From assembly GCA_002238445.1 (NCBI GenBank), contig MPML01000045.1, positions 1 through 39,551 on the forward strand: a stretch of 39,551 bases of DNA. The letters run 5' to 3'. The DNA comes from Caldilineaceae bacterium bin5 (GTDB taxonomy: Bacteria; Chloroflexota; Anaerolineae; Caldilineales; Caldilineaceae). Shown here piece by piece: positions 1 to 7,534 of this stretch. A model generated the notes under the pieces. The model did no database searches. It saw nothing but the letters and a program-made list of their open reading frames with translations, and had not been told where the DNA came from. Position 1 is the first letter of the stretch, and every line of letters begins with the position of its first letter. The translations under genes were made by a program, and so were the position numbers.

Positions 1-183
1 CCCTTGTGCAGGGGCTGCGCCCCCGCAACGCCCCCCTACAAAACCATCCCTCACCAGGTGTGTGCCTTCTTCGCAACGTGTCGGCTGGCGAGCATGGCGG
101 CGGCTGTACACCGGTTGCGTCACCAAGAGCCTGAATGGTTCCAAGGATGACTGGCTGGTCAACCACTGTGGCTTGATAGTTAC
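1..183 (+). repeat. left copy of a ~183-bp inverted terminal repeat
   Basis: Bases 1-183 match the reverse complement of 39362-39544 with about 15 mismatches by eye and no indels. The outer ~45 bases are identical and GC-rich, with a small hairpin (GGGGC at 11-15, GCCCC at 19-23). The inner part holds a reading frame shared by both copies (it starts RVGWRAWRRLYT and later reads KDDWLV); in this copy it stops shortly after the repeat. Most codon differences between the copies change the amino acid, so the frame is probably not under selection. It reads most simply as a dispersed repeat at which the contig ended. Confidence 0.85.
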
Positions 184-480
184 CTCTTTTCGATAAACAG
201 ACAACCCCAGGAAGATCCCTGGCCCTACACAGGTGTAAGGCCCGATAATTGATCCCCGATGGCTAGCTGTCTGCCTAAGTGAATGCTATAATTTGATTTA
301 CGAAAGCAAGGGCTTAACTGAATGGGTATCTTGGAAATGTGTGCCTCGAGTCCGTAGACCGAGGCCGCCAATGTGATAACGAGTAGTGATGTCACATGCG
401 TTTACCCAGTGCGATGACAATCCAACGACTGTTCTCATCGCCCTTGAGGATTCGAAACTAATCCGTGGAGAGGACTGATA
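184..480 (+). other. intergenic region upstream of the one-carbon pair
   Basis: No coding frame was recognised in these ~300 bases. The region contains a perfect TATAAT at 287-292, a plausible -10 box for the downstream pair, but no convincing -35 at the right distance. A GGAGAGG-type ribosome site sits just before the GTG at 481. Confidence 0.5.
287..292 (+). promoter_or_regulatory. candidate -10 box for the fchA-like/folD pair
   Basis: TATAAT lies about 190 bases upstream of the GTG start. The hexamer at the -35 spacing is weak, so this rests on the -10 alone. Confidence 0.35.
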
Positions 481-1128
481 GTGAAAGATTTGGAAACAGC
501 AAGAATTCCCGTCGAAACTTTCCTGAATGAACTGGCCTCAGGGGAGTCGACGCCAGGAGGAGGCGCGGCCGCGGCTCTTTCCGCATGTCAGGCCGCCGCC
601 CTGCTTAGTATGGTCTTGAACTTCACAGTCGGACGAAAGAAGTACGCGGCCGTGGAAGAGGAGCTGCGGGGACATTTGCATCGAACGGAAGATCTGCGAA
701 TACGTCTCTTGAAGCTGGCAGATAAGGACGCCGAGGCCTTCGGCGCCGTGGCCGCGTGTTTCACCATGCCCCGATCGACGCAGGAGGAGAAGGCAGCCCG
801 CACCGAAGCAATGCAGTCCGCATTGCGAGGAGCAGCCGAGGTCCCGTTAAGTATCGCCTCGTACTGCGCCGAGCTCTTGGAGTTGACGCCTCCCATCGCA
901 GAAAAGGGCAACCCGAATGTTGTCAGCGATGCGGCAACGGCGGCACATCTGGCCTTCGCCGCACTGCACAGCGCCTTGGTCAATGTGAATATCAATCTGA
1001 AGTTCCTCAAGGATGAGGAATGTGTTAAGGAAGGTAAGAGCAGAGTGGATAGGTTGACAGATGCCGCTGAGAAAAGCTACATCACGGCTCGCGCCGCGTG
1101 TTCCAAGACGCTGGGTATTGCGATATGA
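481..1128 (+). CDS. fchA: cyclodeaminase/cyclohydrolase family protein (FTCD_C type), probable methenyl-THF cyclohydrolase
   Basis: This 215-aa protein belongs to the all-helical formiminotransferase-cyclodeaminase C-domain family. The signature is the N-terminal TPGGGAAAALSACQAAAL stretch (residues ~24-41) and the later KGNPNVVSDAATAA segment (~142-155). Stand-alone members include cyclodeaminases and FchA, which converts 5,10-methenyl-THF to 10-formyl-THF. No formiminotransferase domain is present here, and the gene overlaps folD by ATGA, so translation is probably coupled. Because the adjacent FolD lacks the two residues needed for cyclohydrolase activity, the FchA role is favoured over histidine-linked cyclodeaminase; that choice is inference. 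The start is GTG with an upstream GGAGAGG. Confidence 0.8.
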   Translation: MKDLETARIPVETFLNELASGESTPGGGAAAALSACQAAALLSMVLNFTVGRKKYAAVEEELRGHLHRTEDLRIRLLKLADKDAEAFGAVAACFTMPRSTQEEKAARTEAMQSALRGAAEVPLSIASYCAELLELTPPIAEKGNPNVVSDAATAAHLAFAALHSALVNVNINLKFLKDEECVKEGKSRVDRLTDAAEKSYITARAACSKTLGIAI

Positions 1129-1985
1129 GCGCAAAACTTCTGAATGGCCGACAACTTGCAAAACAGTTGCAGACGGAACTGAACCAGCGTTTCTCCGAAT
1201 TGTCAGACGGGACCGTTGCACTGCCGACGCTGGCTGCACTACAGGTCGGCGGAGATGCAGCCGCAAAGGGCTATCTACGCTCGATCCGTCGCGCCTGCCA
1301 GGGCGTTGGAGCCGCGTTGAGACCGGTTGAAATGAAAGAGGACAGCAGCCAGCGTGAAGTCGAGGAAGCGCTGGAGGCTCTGAATAACGACGAGTCGGTG
1401 CATGGCATCATGGTCCTGGAGCCTCTGCCCGATCATATTGACGACTCCTTACTGATCGATTTCCTCGACCCGGCAAAGGACGTAGACGGCGTCCATCCGC
1501 AAAATGCCGGCCGGCTGGCCTCGCAACGCCAACCCTACTTTGTGCCTGCAACGCCTGCAGGAGGCATTCTGCTATTGGAAGAAGCCGGCGTGGACTTCAA
1601 GGGCAAGAGTGCCGTGGTTATTGGGCGCAGCGACATCGTTGGAAAGCCCATGGCGCTACTATTGCTGCATCGACACTGCACTGTGACAATCGCCCACAGC
1701 CGGACAGTAGACCTGCCCGCTGTTGCCCGCAGCGCGGATATTCTGTGTGTTGCAGTTGGTCGGCCGGAGATGGTAACCGGTGAGTGGATTAAGCCTGGAG
1801 CAGTCGTCGTTGACTTTGGCACAACTTACACGGAGGAGGGCTTGAAAGGAGATTGCGAAGGGGCAAGCGTGGAGGCCGTAGCTGGAATGCTAACACCCGT
1901 TCCCGGCGGAACGGGCCCCATTACAAACGTAATGTTGATGCAGAATCTCTTCGATGCGCATCGTCGTCTCGTCATATCCAAGTGA
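1125..1985 (+). CDS. folD: FolD-family methylene-THF dehydrogenase, probably dehydrogenase only
   Basis: The 286-aa protein has the FolD layout: a catalytic N-lobe with Y50, the KDVDG motif with D121, an NADP-binding Rossmann segment VVIGRSDIVGKPM (~164-176), and the closing TPVPGGTGPIT. Numbering matches E. coli FolD exactly in the catalytic region. Two conserved cyclohydrolase residues are replaced: Lys54 by Ile (Y50-L-R-S-I54) and Gln98 by Leu (IMVLEPLP). In characterised bifunctional enzymes these residues are needed for the cyclohydrolase step, while Tyr and Asp serve folate binding and the dehydrogenase. The overlapping upstream gene would supply the missing step. The start chosen is ATG 1125, overlapping the previous stop; a longer frame from 1098 would run into the upstream gene. 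Confidence 0.93.
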   Translation: MSAKLLNGRQLAKQLQTELNQRFSELSDGTVALPTLAALQVGGDAAAKGYLRSIRRACQGVGAALRPVEMKEDSSQREVEEALEALNNDESVHGIMVLEPLPDHIDDSLLIDFLDPAKDVDGVHPQNAGRLASQRQPYFVPATPAGGILLLEEAGVDFKGKSAVVIGRSDIVGKPMALLLLHRHCTVTIAHSRTVDLPAVARSADILCVAVGRPEMVTGEWIKPGAVVVDFGTTYTEEGLKGDCEGASVEAVAGMLTPVPGGTGPITNVMLMQNLFDAHRRLVISK

Positions 1986-1996
1986 CGCAAGTGACG

Positions 1997-2743
1997 TCAG
2001 TGACCCAGTATTTCCACACTCTTTTCACGTGGTTGATGGTTTAGTTCAGGGCTATCAAAATTTCTGAGCAGCTTTAGCGCCTTGTCCCGGCGGACCTGCA
2101 GGCGAGGCTCTTTGCATTTCCATTTACCTCTCACCTGATTACAGACCAGGAGCGAATCTCCCCAGATATTCAGCGCTGCCGACTTGGAGTCGATCTGTTG
2201 TTCGGCGAGACGGTCTCGAACTGTCTCCAGAGCCGCGATTAGAGTGTCGTATTCGGCTTCGTTATTGGTAACGCGGTCGCCGAACTTCAGTTGAACTACT
2301 TCCCGAGGCAGTCCTGGCCAATCCATTGCAAAGCTGCCGTAACCTTGGCCTGGGTTGCCGCGACTGCCCCCGTCAAACACGATTCGAATCGGTTGTGCCG
2401 GCGCCTTTCCTGGCAGGGGTGCCATTTCCGATGGTGCTTCACTATCTTGCCGGGGCGAGCCCATGACAGCACGACCACTTACAGGCGACCGATAGGGAGA
2501 AAGCTGCCTTCGCTCGGCGGGCCGAGGGGGCGCCTGCTCGACAAGCTCCGAATTGGGTGCCTCCCTATGTCCCACCAGATTCATCGGCTGTACGGCTAAG
2601 GCAATTGGCAATGGATTTCGGTCGGACAGTAGTTCTTCCGTTTCCAGCAATCCCATGGCTTTCACCTGCCGCCAAAGCAGTCTCCGCTGCCCAGGCGAAA
2701 GTTCTTCAATCAGGCTGACGAGTCTATCCAATGATCGATTCAC
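1997..2743 (-). CDS. ribonuclease HI-family protein with N-terminal extension
   Basis: The C-terminal half (residues ~118-248) is an RNase HI fold: IVFDGGSRGNPG with D124, TNNEAEY with E162, and WGDSLLV with D196, three of the four usual metal ligands. The protein ends at PREKSVEILGH, where active RNases HI usually carry a further Asp, so this ligand seems absent or replaced. Residues 1-110 are a non-homologous extension: a short helical start (LDRLVSLIEELSPGQRRLLW) followed by a Pro/Ser/Arg-rich linker. The likely role is hydrolysis of RNA in RNA:DNA hybrids, or nucleic-acid binding if activity is lost. It converges on folD, 11 bases apart. Confidence 0.8.
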   Translation of the reverse strand: MNRSLDRLVSLIEELSPGQRRLLWRQVKAMGLLETEELLSDRNPLPIALAVQPMNLVGHREAPNSELVEQAPPRPAERRQLSPYRSPVSGRAVMGSPRQDSEAPSEMAPLPGKAPAQPIRIVFDGGSRGNPGQGYGSFAMDWPGLPREVVQLKFGDRVTNNEAEYDTLIAALETVRDRLAEQQIDSKSAALNIWGDSLLVCNQVRGKWKCKEPRLQVRRDKALKLLRNFDSPELNHQPREKSVEILGH

Positions 2744-2918
2744 TTGGGTCTTATCCTAACACCTCACTGCTGCATGATCTAGTCACGAAGACCTTGAATA
2801 CATCAGACTCTTTCTCATAGAAATCCGCTCTGCAACACCGTAATCTAGAGGATTTTCTGTGCCCAGGGATGAAAGCGTGCTGCTCTTGGAGGAAGACTGC
2901 AGGGTCTCCGAATAATTC

Positions 2919-3782
2919 TTAGGCTGGCTGGGGCTCTCTTCTGCGGGCAGCCTTTGCCTTTTCCCACAAATAGACCAGATTTGCCTGGTGGAAGTTCTGC
3001 ACCAGACCGCCCAGGGGTATGCGATTCCGGCCAAATTTCTCGATATCATTGCTCAACAGCTCTCGTCTGGTAGCCCCTTGAGTTAGCAGACGATCGACCA
3101 GTTCTTCAATTTCGTTCAGGTATTTTATGCCCTCTTCGATGCTGGGTGTAACCTCGCCTCGCAGAAGAATGTCTCCGTGTCCCTGTACAATGGTTTCCAG
3201 ATTAAACTCATGGAGGCTGTGCAGAGACTGCTTAAACTTTTCGATATCGGCAAGCGGTGAGGCAATTACCGGCACTGGCATCATCAGGTCACTGGCAAAC
3301 AACACTTTTTCCTCGCGCACATGCACAACACATACATCAGGTCCAGGACCCGGCGCGTGCATGATATGGACAGTCTTGTCGCCTAACCGAATCACTGAGC
3401 CTTCGTTGAATATAATCTTGGGAAGTCGTATTTCGACTCTCAGCAATTCGTTCGTATGCTCTCTCGCCTCCTCCAAGGCTTTACGGCCATAGCGAACGAG
3501 CAGATCGCGGGCGGATTCATGGGCGATGAGTTCAGCTTCAGGAAAAAGGCAGGAGCCGTAGACATGATCCGCGTGGCTGATTGTGTTTATCAGGTAGCGG
3601 ACTCCTGCCGGACAGACTTGCGCTGCAAAATCGATAATCTGTTTCGTTTCTGAAGGAAAAGGCAGCGTATCGATCAGAATTCCCCCTTCAGGCGAAACGA
3701 CAAGCCCCGCGTTTACCTCTGCGTAAAGCGCACTTGTGAAAACCCACGTATCATCTGCAACTCGCGTGCGCGTAATCGCCAC
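2919..3782 (-). CDS. MBL-fold metallo-hydrolase with incomplete zinc site
   Basis: The 287-aa protein has the metallo-beta-lactamase fold. The signature region reads NTISHADH (residues 66-73), where the family normally has NTHxHxDH, so the first His is Ile. The usual GH ligand after the fifth strand is replaced by HAPGPGPD (142-149). D165 (FASDL) and H202 (VQGHGD) are present. One zinc site thus looks intact (D72, H73, D165, H202), while the other keeps only H70. The substrate is unknown; family members include lactonases, thioesterases and glyoxalase-like enzymes. It stands alone, with ~265 bases before the next gene. Confidence 0.85.
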   Translation of the reverse strand: MAITRTRVADDTWVFTSALYAEVNAGLVVSPEGGILIDTLPFPSETKQIIDFAAQVCPAGVRYLINTISHADHVYGSCLFPEAELIAHESARDLLVRYGRKALEEAREHTNELLRVEIRLPKIIFNEGSVIRLGDKTVHIMHAPGPGPDVCVVHVREEKVLFASDLMMPVPVIASPLADIEKFKQSLHSLHEFNLETIVQGHGDILLRGEVTPSIEEGIKYLNEIEELVDRLLTQGATRRELLSNDIEKFGRNRIPLGGLVQNFHQANLVYLWEKAKAARRREPQPA

Positions 3783-4048
3783 TCGCTACATCCCTTCCTA
3801 GTTTGTCTCTCGTAGATAATCGCCAAAAAGCCAAGTATACCACAACGTGAACGCACGTGGCATTGGGGAGCCCTGTTCTGTCAAAATAGGGAAAGCATCC
3901 TTCCCAGGACGAGTGAACCATCGAGAGGCAACAGAGGCCAAGCAGTTCCCTCTATGACAACTGCAATCAAGCGACGAGGCGTCTGCAGCTGACCATTCCG
4001 GCGAAATCGCAAATTCAAGCCAGGAGAATCTTCGGTACTGCCTGCTGT

Positions 4049-4936
4049 CTAACCAGCGCTCAACCCCTGTCGATCTGTATGGGCGCGAAGAAGGTGGCCT
4101 TCCATGCTTGTAACGTACAGATCGCGCAATTCGGGGCCGCCAAATGTACAGTTGGTCGGGCTGTCGCAGGGCAGAGGATGGGTCTCCAGCACTCTTCCGT
4201 TAGGTGCGAAAACGTAAATCATCCCACCTGGGCCACTGGTCCCCCAACCGGCAGTGGCTACTATATTTCCTCCACTATCGAAGCACATGCCGTCAACGCC
4301 TCGATGAGGGTAGAAATTGTGGAGTATTTCAAAGGGCCCTACGATTGGACCCGGTTCACCCGATTCGCCTTCGAGAACAGGATAAGCCCGCAGGTCACGC
4401 AACTCGCCTTCTCCGTGTTTGCTCTGGGCAACATAGAGTGTCTTCTCATCAGGGGAGAGCAGCAGGCCATTGGGTGCGGTCGTGTCGTAGGTCACACGCA
4501 CAGGCCGCCAGCTTCCGTCCACTTGCTTGTCCAATCGGTAGACCGACTCGTGATCCAATTCCATATCGTCACGGAAGTCGCCATATCGTGGGTCTGTAAA
4601 CCAGATTCGACCCTTGCTGTCTATAGCAAGATCATTAGGGCTATTGAGACGCTTCCCTTCGAATTCGTCACAAACAACTAAAGTGTCAACGCCCTCAGCG
4701 TACTGCACCATGCGTCGACCGCCGCCTTCACATGCATTCACAATACCGTCTTCGTCCAGCATCAGGCCATTGGCCTCGTTCGTGCCCTCTCGCCAGACGC
4801 TGACCTGACCGTCGCCAGGGTCGTAACGCATAATGCGACTGTTGGGAATGTTGGTGAACAGGAGTGAATCGCGGTACCAGACCGGCCCTTCTGTCAGGCC
4901 AATGGGTTCAAGCAGCACTTCAAACTGCCAGGACAT
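4049..4936 (-). CDS. SMP-30/gluconolactonase-family lactonase
   Basis: The 295-aa protein is a six-bladed propeller of the SMP-30/gluconolactonase family, which opens sugar lactones with one divalent metal. Likely metal ligands are E16 (LTEGPVW), N156 (APNGLLLSPD) and D215 (GVDGMCFD); N101 in NSPNDL matches the substrate-side Asn. Length is typical. AGGAGG lies 5 bases before the ATG. It is the last gene of a tight three-gene unit, 12 bases after the TIM-barrel isomerase, so it probably acts on a lactone or sugar acid from the same pathway. The exact sugar cannot be told. Confidence 0.88.
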   Translation of the reverse strand: MSWQFEVLLEPIGLTEGPVWYRDSLLFTNIPNSRIMRYDPGDGQVSVWREGTNEANGLMLDEDGIVNACEGGGRRMVQYAEGVDTLVVCDEFEGKRLNSPNDLAIDSKGRIWFTDPRYGDFRDDMELDHESVYRLDKQVDGSWRPVRVTYDTTAPNGLLLSPDEKTLYVAQSKHGEGELRDLRAYPVLEGESGEPGPIVGPFEILHNFYPHRGVDGMCFDSGGNIVATAGWGTSGPGGMIYVFAPNGRVLETHPLPCDSPTNCTFGGPELRDLYVTSMEGHLLRAHTDRQGLSAG

Positions 4937-4948
4937 TCAAGCCTCCTG

Positions 4949-5740
4949 TTAATACTGAAGAAGATAATCAGCGCCACAGTCTATGGCTATCATACGGCTT
5001 CGCTTGAGCGCCTGAAATGGATCTCCAAGTTGTGGGCTTAGTTCAAGACTGACGGCACTGGAATATCCAATGTCCTGAAGAGCTTCAAACGTTTCTCGAA
5101 GCGTCTCTGTTGTCAGCACGCCATCCAGCAGAGCCCAATGCAAGTCGCCAGCACCGTCGTTGTCGTCGAGATGGACATAGAAGAGACGGTCGCCTGCCTG
5201 CCTGATGACTCCTGAGGGATTCTCACCGCTGATCTGGATATGGCCTATATCAAACAGAAGTCCAAGGTTAGGATGATCGATCGCCTTGATGAAGTCGAGC
5301 GTTTCTGCAGCAGTCGGTAGAGCGGTCCCAGGAAAGTGCTCGATACATAGTCTGACATCGCGAGAAGCCGCACTCTCGGCAGCAGTCGCAAGCGAGTCGG
5401 CATAGCAAGACAAGGCTTCATGGCTGTCGTTACGCCCGGGCACAAAGTAGACCACGCCGCCTCCCATGGCCGCACAGTCTCTTACAACCTGCTCAACGTG
5501 CTCCAATCCTCTTTCCCGAACCCTCGGATCCGAGCTGTCCAATTCGGCGTTGTCCGGCAACTCAAATGAAGCGGCTACTGAAGATACTTTAAGCGACTTG
5601 GCCTCTGAAAGGGCCTGCATTATTTGTACATCCAAGAAGCCAGGCCTGATATCGAGCCAGCGGAAGCCCAAAGCCTCCATGTCCGCGATGACACTTTCTG
5701 CAGAAGCGGTCAAAGCCCACACACAACATGACAGGTACAT
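4949..5740 (-). CDS. sugar phosphate isomerase/epimerase-like TIM barrel
   Basis: The 263-aa protein has the xylose-isomerase-like TIM barrel with the usual metal set: E134 (CIEHFPG), D164 (LLFDIGH), H190 (YVHLDDN) and E233 (SLELSP). The family isomerises or epimerises sugars and related ketoses. The frame is open further upstream, but the ATG at 5740 is chosen because it lies 4 bases after the stop of the preceding gene and starts the natural first strand (YLSCCVWAL); the earlier residues overlap that gene. Its position between an unrecognised protein and a lactonase suggests a small carbohydrate-conversion operon. Confidence 0.85.
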   Translation of the reverse strand: MYLSCCVWALTASAESVIADMEALGFRWLDIRPGFLDVQIMQALSEAKSLKVSSVAASFELPDNAELDSSDPRVRERGLEHVEQVVRDCAAMGGGVVYFVPGRNDSHEALSCYADSLATAAESAASRDVRLCIEHFPGTALPTAAETLDFIKAIDHPNLGLLFDIGHIQISGENPSGVIRQAGDRLFYVHLDDNDGAGDLHWALLDGVLTTETLRETFEALQDIGYSSAVSLELSPQLGDPFQALKRSRMIAIDCGADYLLQY

Positions 5741-5744
5741 TTCG

Positions 5745-7175
5745 TTAGAATTCCGTCTGCTCTGTTTCCGCTGGCAACTGATCTTCGGCCTGATCACCTG
5801 AGCTGGCCAACAGGGCTTGTAGCTCACTCAGTTCGCTCCCCCGCAAATGGCGTAGCAGTTTGTGCGTGTGGCGTTTGCTCCAATCTTCGATAGCCGGCGT
5901 CATTTGGGTAATGGTCGAAAAGTCTCCAGGGAAGCGAAGAGGGTCGCCTCCTAGCCAGCGGCCGTGCCGGCCCGAGAGTGTTGTGTTCCAGATCTTGGCA
6001 GGAATCACGTCTGGGGTCAGGTTTCCGGTTGGCCAGGCCTGAAACAACACCGGAATGCGTGGTGGAAAATCTGGCAAAATTCCTTGAAGCAGGAGATGAC
6101 TTCGGCTGCACGTAGCCGGCAACCAGAGTGGAATTACCGGACTCCGCAGCCCAATCACCGGATTCATCTGAGGACCACTTTCGACCAGAATTGCGCCTGG
6201 CTGGATTCCCAAAAGATAGAACAGCCACTGCCAGGCATAAAAAGCCGTCCGGCTGACTTCGTCGATTGACGAGAATGAAAGCGTGTGAATTGGTAAGCCT
6301 TCATCACCAGCGTGGTCACGGACGGAGGTGGCGAAACCGGAAATCGAGCCCCACTGGGCCTCCGGCTGATATGTCCAGTGGCGGGAAAGCCGCCAGCCAC
6401 TGCGTTGAACTCCCCCTTCCTCATGCAGCCAGTCGTCCAGCCAAGGGGTACCACGGATAAACTCCTGATCAGTAAACCCTCCATACCCACCAATCTGCAA
6501 TCGGTGACGGGCGCCTATCTCATACTGACTCCACTTGGAGGAACAGGTCAAGAGTAACAGCGATCCGCCTGGCATTAGACGTTCGCGAATAAACCTCTTG
6601 TAGTGGTCCGGCAAGGTTGCCAACTTGAGGTAAATGCTGACACCACGCTTTATCTGCTGCCGCCCGTGGATAGGATCGAAAACGCTTACAGCAAGCAGGT
6701 CAGGATTGTGGTTCAGGATTGGCGTCAGCAGATCCACGCTGCGCTGCTGATAGCCGGAAATGTCGTCAGGTTTACCTCGTGAGGAGAAAGTGATGGGAAA
6801 GCCGTCGGCTAACAGAGGGGCGCCTAGGCTGGCGCAAAGGTGGGCGGTGGCCCCGGAAGGCACGCCAACCACGATTGTATCGAATCGCCTGTCAGGATCA
6901 AGATTGTCGTACTGGCTAACGTTCCACTGGGCTAGGTCAGACGTGGTCAGGTTAAAGGAAAGAGAGCGGTTTTGCGGTCTGTTCTCTGTAGCCCAAACCG
7001 CCATTCCAGCCCCCCAACTTCGGGGGAGATGCGAACTGAGTCGAAGAAGCGACAACTGTCGTCCCAACTTGGCATTTGCCGCCGGGTGGTGAAATCGGTT
7101 ATTCAGGGCGGCAGCGACTGCTGCCACTGCCCCTGTAGCGACATCAAAACCTACAGGATGGTAGTTCACTGGCAA
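5745..7175 (-). CDS. uncharacterised 476-aa protein
   Basis: I do not recognise a named family. A central segment (residues ~98-125, FDTIVVGVPSGATAHLCASLGAPLLA) looks like a Rossmann-type strand-loop-helix. A later one (~200-240, RFIRERLMPGGSLLLLTC, then LQIGGYGGF) resembles the 'LxPGGxLLL' strand of methyltransferase-like folds. No signal peptide or obvious membrane span is present, and the C-terminus is acidic. The start is TTG at 7175 with AAGGA 6 bases upstream; a GTG lies two codons later. It is the first gene of a unit with a sugar isomerase (4-base gap) and an SMP-30 lactonase. From memory, similar proteins of unknown role occur in Actinobacteria and Chloroflexota, but I could not check this. 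Confidence 0.75.
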   Translation of the reverse strand: MPVNYHPVGFDVATGAVAAVAAALNNRFHHPAANAKLGRQLSLLRLSSHLPRSWGAGMAVWATENRPQNRSLSFNLTTSDLAQWNVSQYDNLDPDRRFDTIVVGVPSGATAHLCASLGAPLLADGFPITFSSRGKPDDISGYQQRSVDLLTPILNHNPDLLAVSVFDPIHGRQQIKRGVSIYLKLATLPDHYKRFIRERLMPGGSLLLLTCSSKWSQYEIGARHRLQIGGYGGFTDQEFIRGTPWLDDWLHEEGGVQRSGWRLSRHWTYQPEAQWGSISGFATSVRDHAGDEGLPIHTLSFSSIDEVSRTAFYAWQWLFYLLGIQPGAILVESGPQMNPVIGLRSPVIPLWLPATCSRSHLLLQGILPDFPPRIPVLFQAWPTGNLTPDVIPAKIWNTTLSGRHGRWLGGDPLRFPGDFSTITQMTPAIEDWSKRHTHKLLRHLRGSELSELQALLASSGDQAEDQLPAETEQTEF

Positions 7176-7534
7176 GATGAATCCTTGAGCCTGGCTACGC
7201 CGGCTGTGCGCCTACTTCAGTCTCCGCCAGGAGTCTCATCTCCCACGCCGCCCGAAGCGGGCTTGAGACGGCCGGCAGATTTGATCCTCAGTATAGCCGA
7301 CGTGCGATGGCATCGCAATTCCAGTTCATGTACAACTTATCACACTTTAGTAGAAGAAAAAAAACGCCAAGAATAAACCCTCTGTGAAGGTTTCTCGGCA
7401 AGAGATTCCCTCGCTGGCTTGGTCATTCTGTGAGCTTCCGTACAGCACCCACGTTGACGGGCATGATCTCATGTGTTAGTCTACCGGGCGCGTTTCACGA
7501 AGATTGAGAGTGACCCACCCATTGAGGCCCCACT
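7176..7534. other. intergenic region between divergent genes
   Basis: About 360 bases separate the unknown-protein operon (-) from gltX (+). It should hold both promoters. An A-rich run near 7355-7365 is visible, but I see no convincing paired -35/-10, no T-box-like leader for gltX and no conserved small gene. Confidence 0.4.

Noticed and set aside
847..1266. Long frames antisense to fchA-like/folD, purL, purF and others
   Set aside because: They lie opposite well-supported genes, have Arg/Ser/Pro-rich shadow composition, no ribosome sites and no family resemblance.
1979..2005. Three imperfect 9-base tandem repeats (AGTGACGCA-like) between folD and the RNase H gene
   Set aside because: Too short and overlapping coding ends; likely chance.
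2783..3049. 88-aa frame overlapping the end of the metallo-hydrolase gene
   Set aside because: It is a shifted-frame shadow of the hydrolase C-terminus, with the remainder low-complexity Ser-rich.
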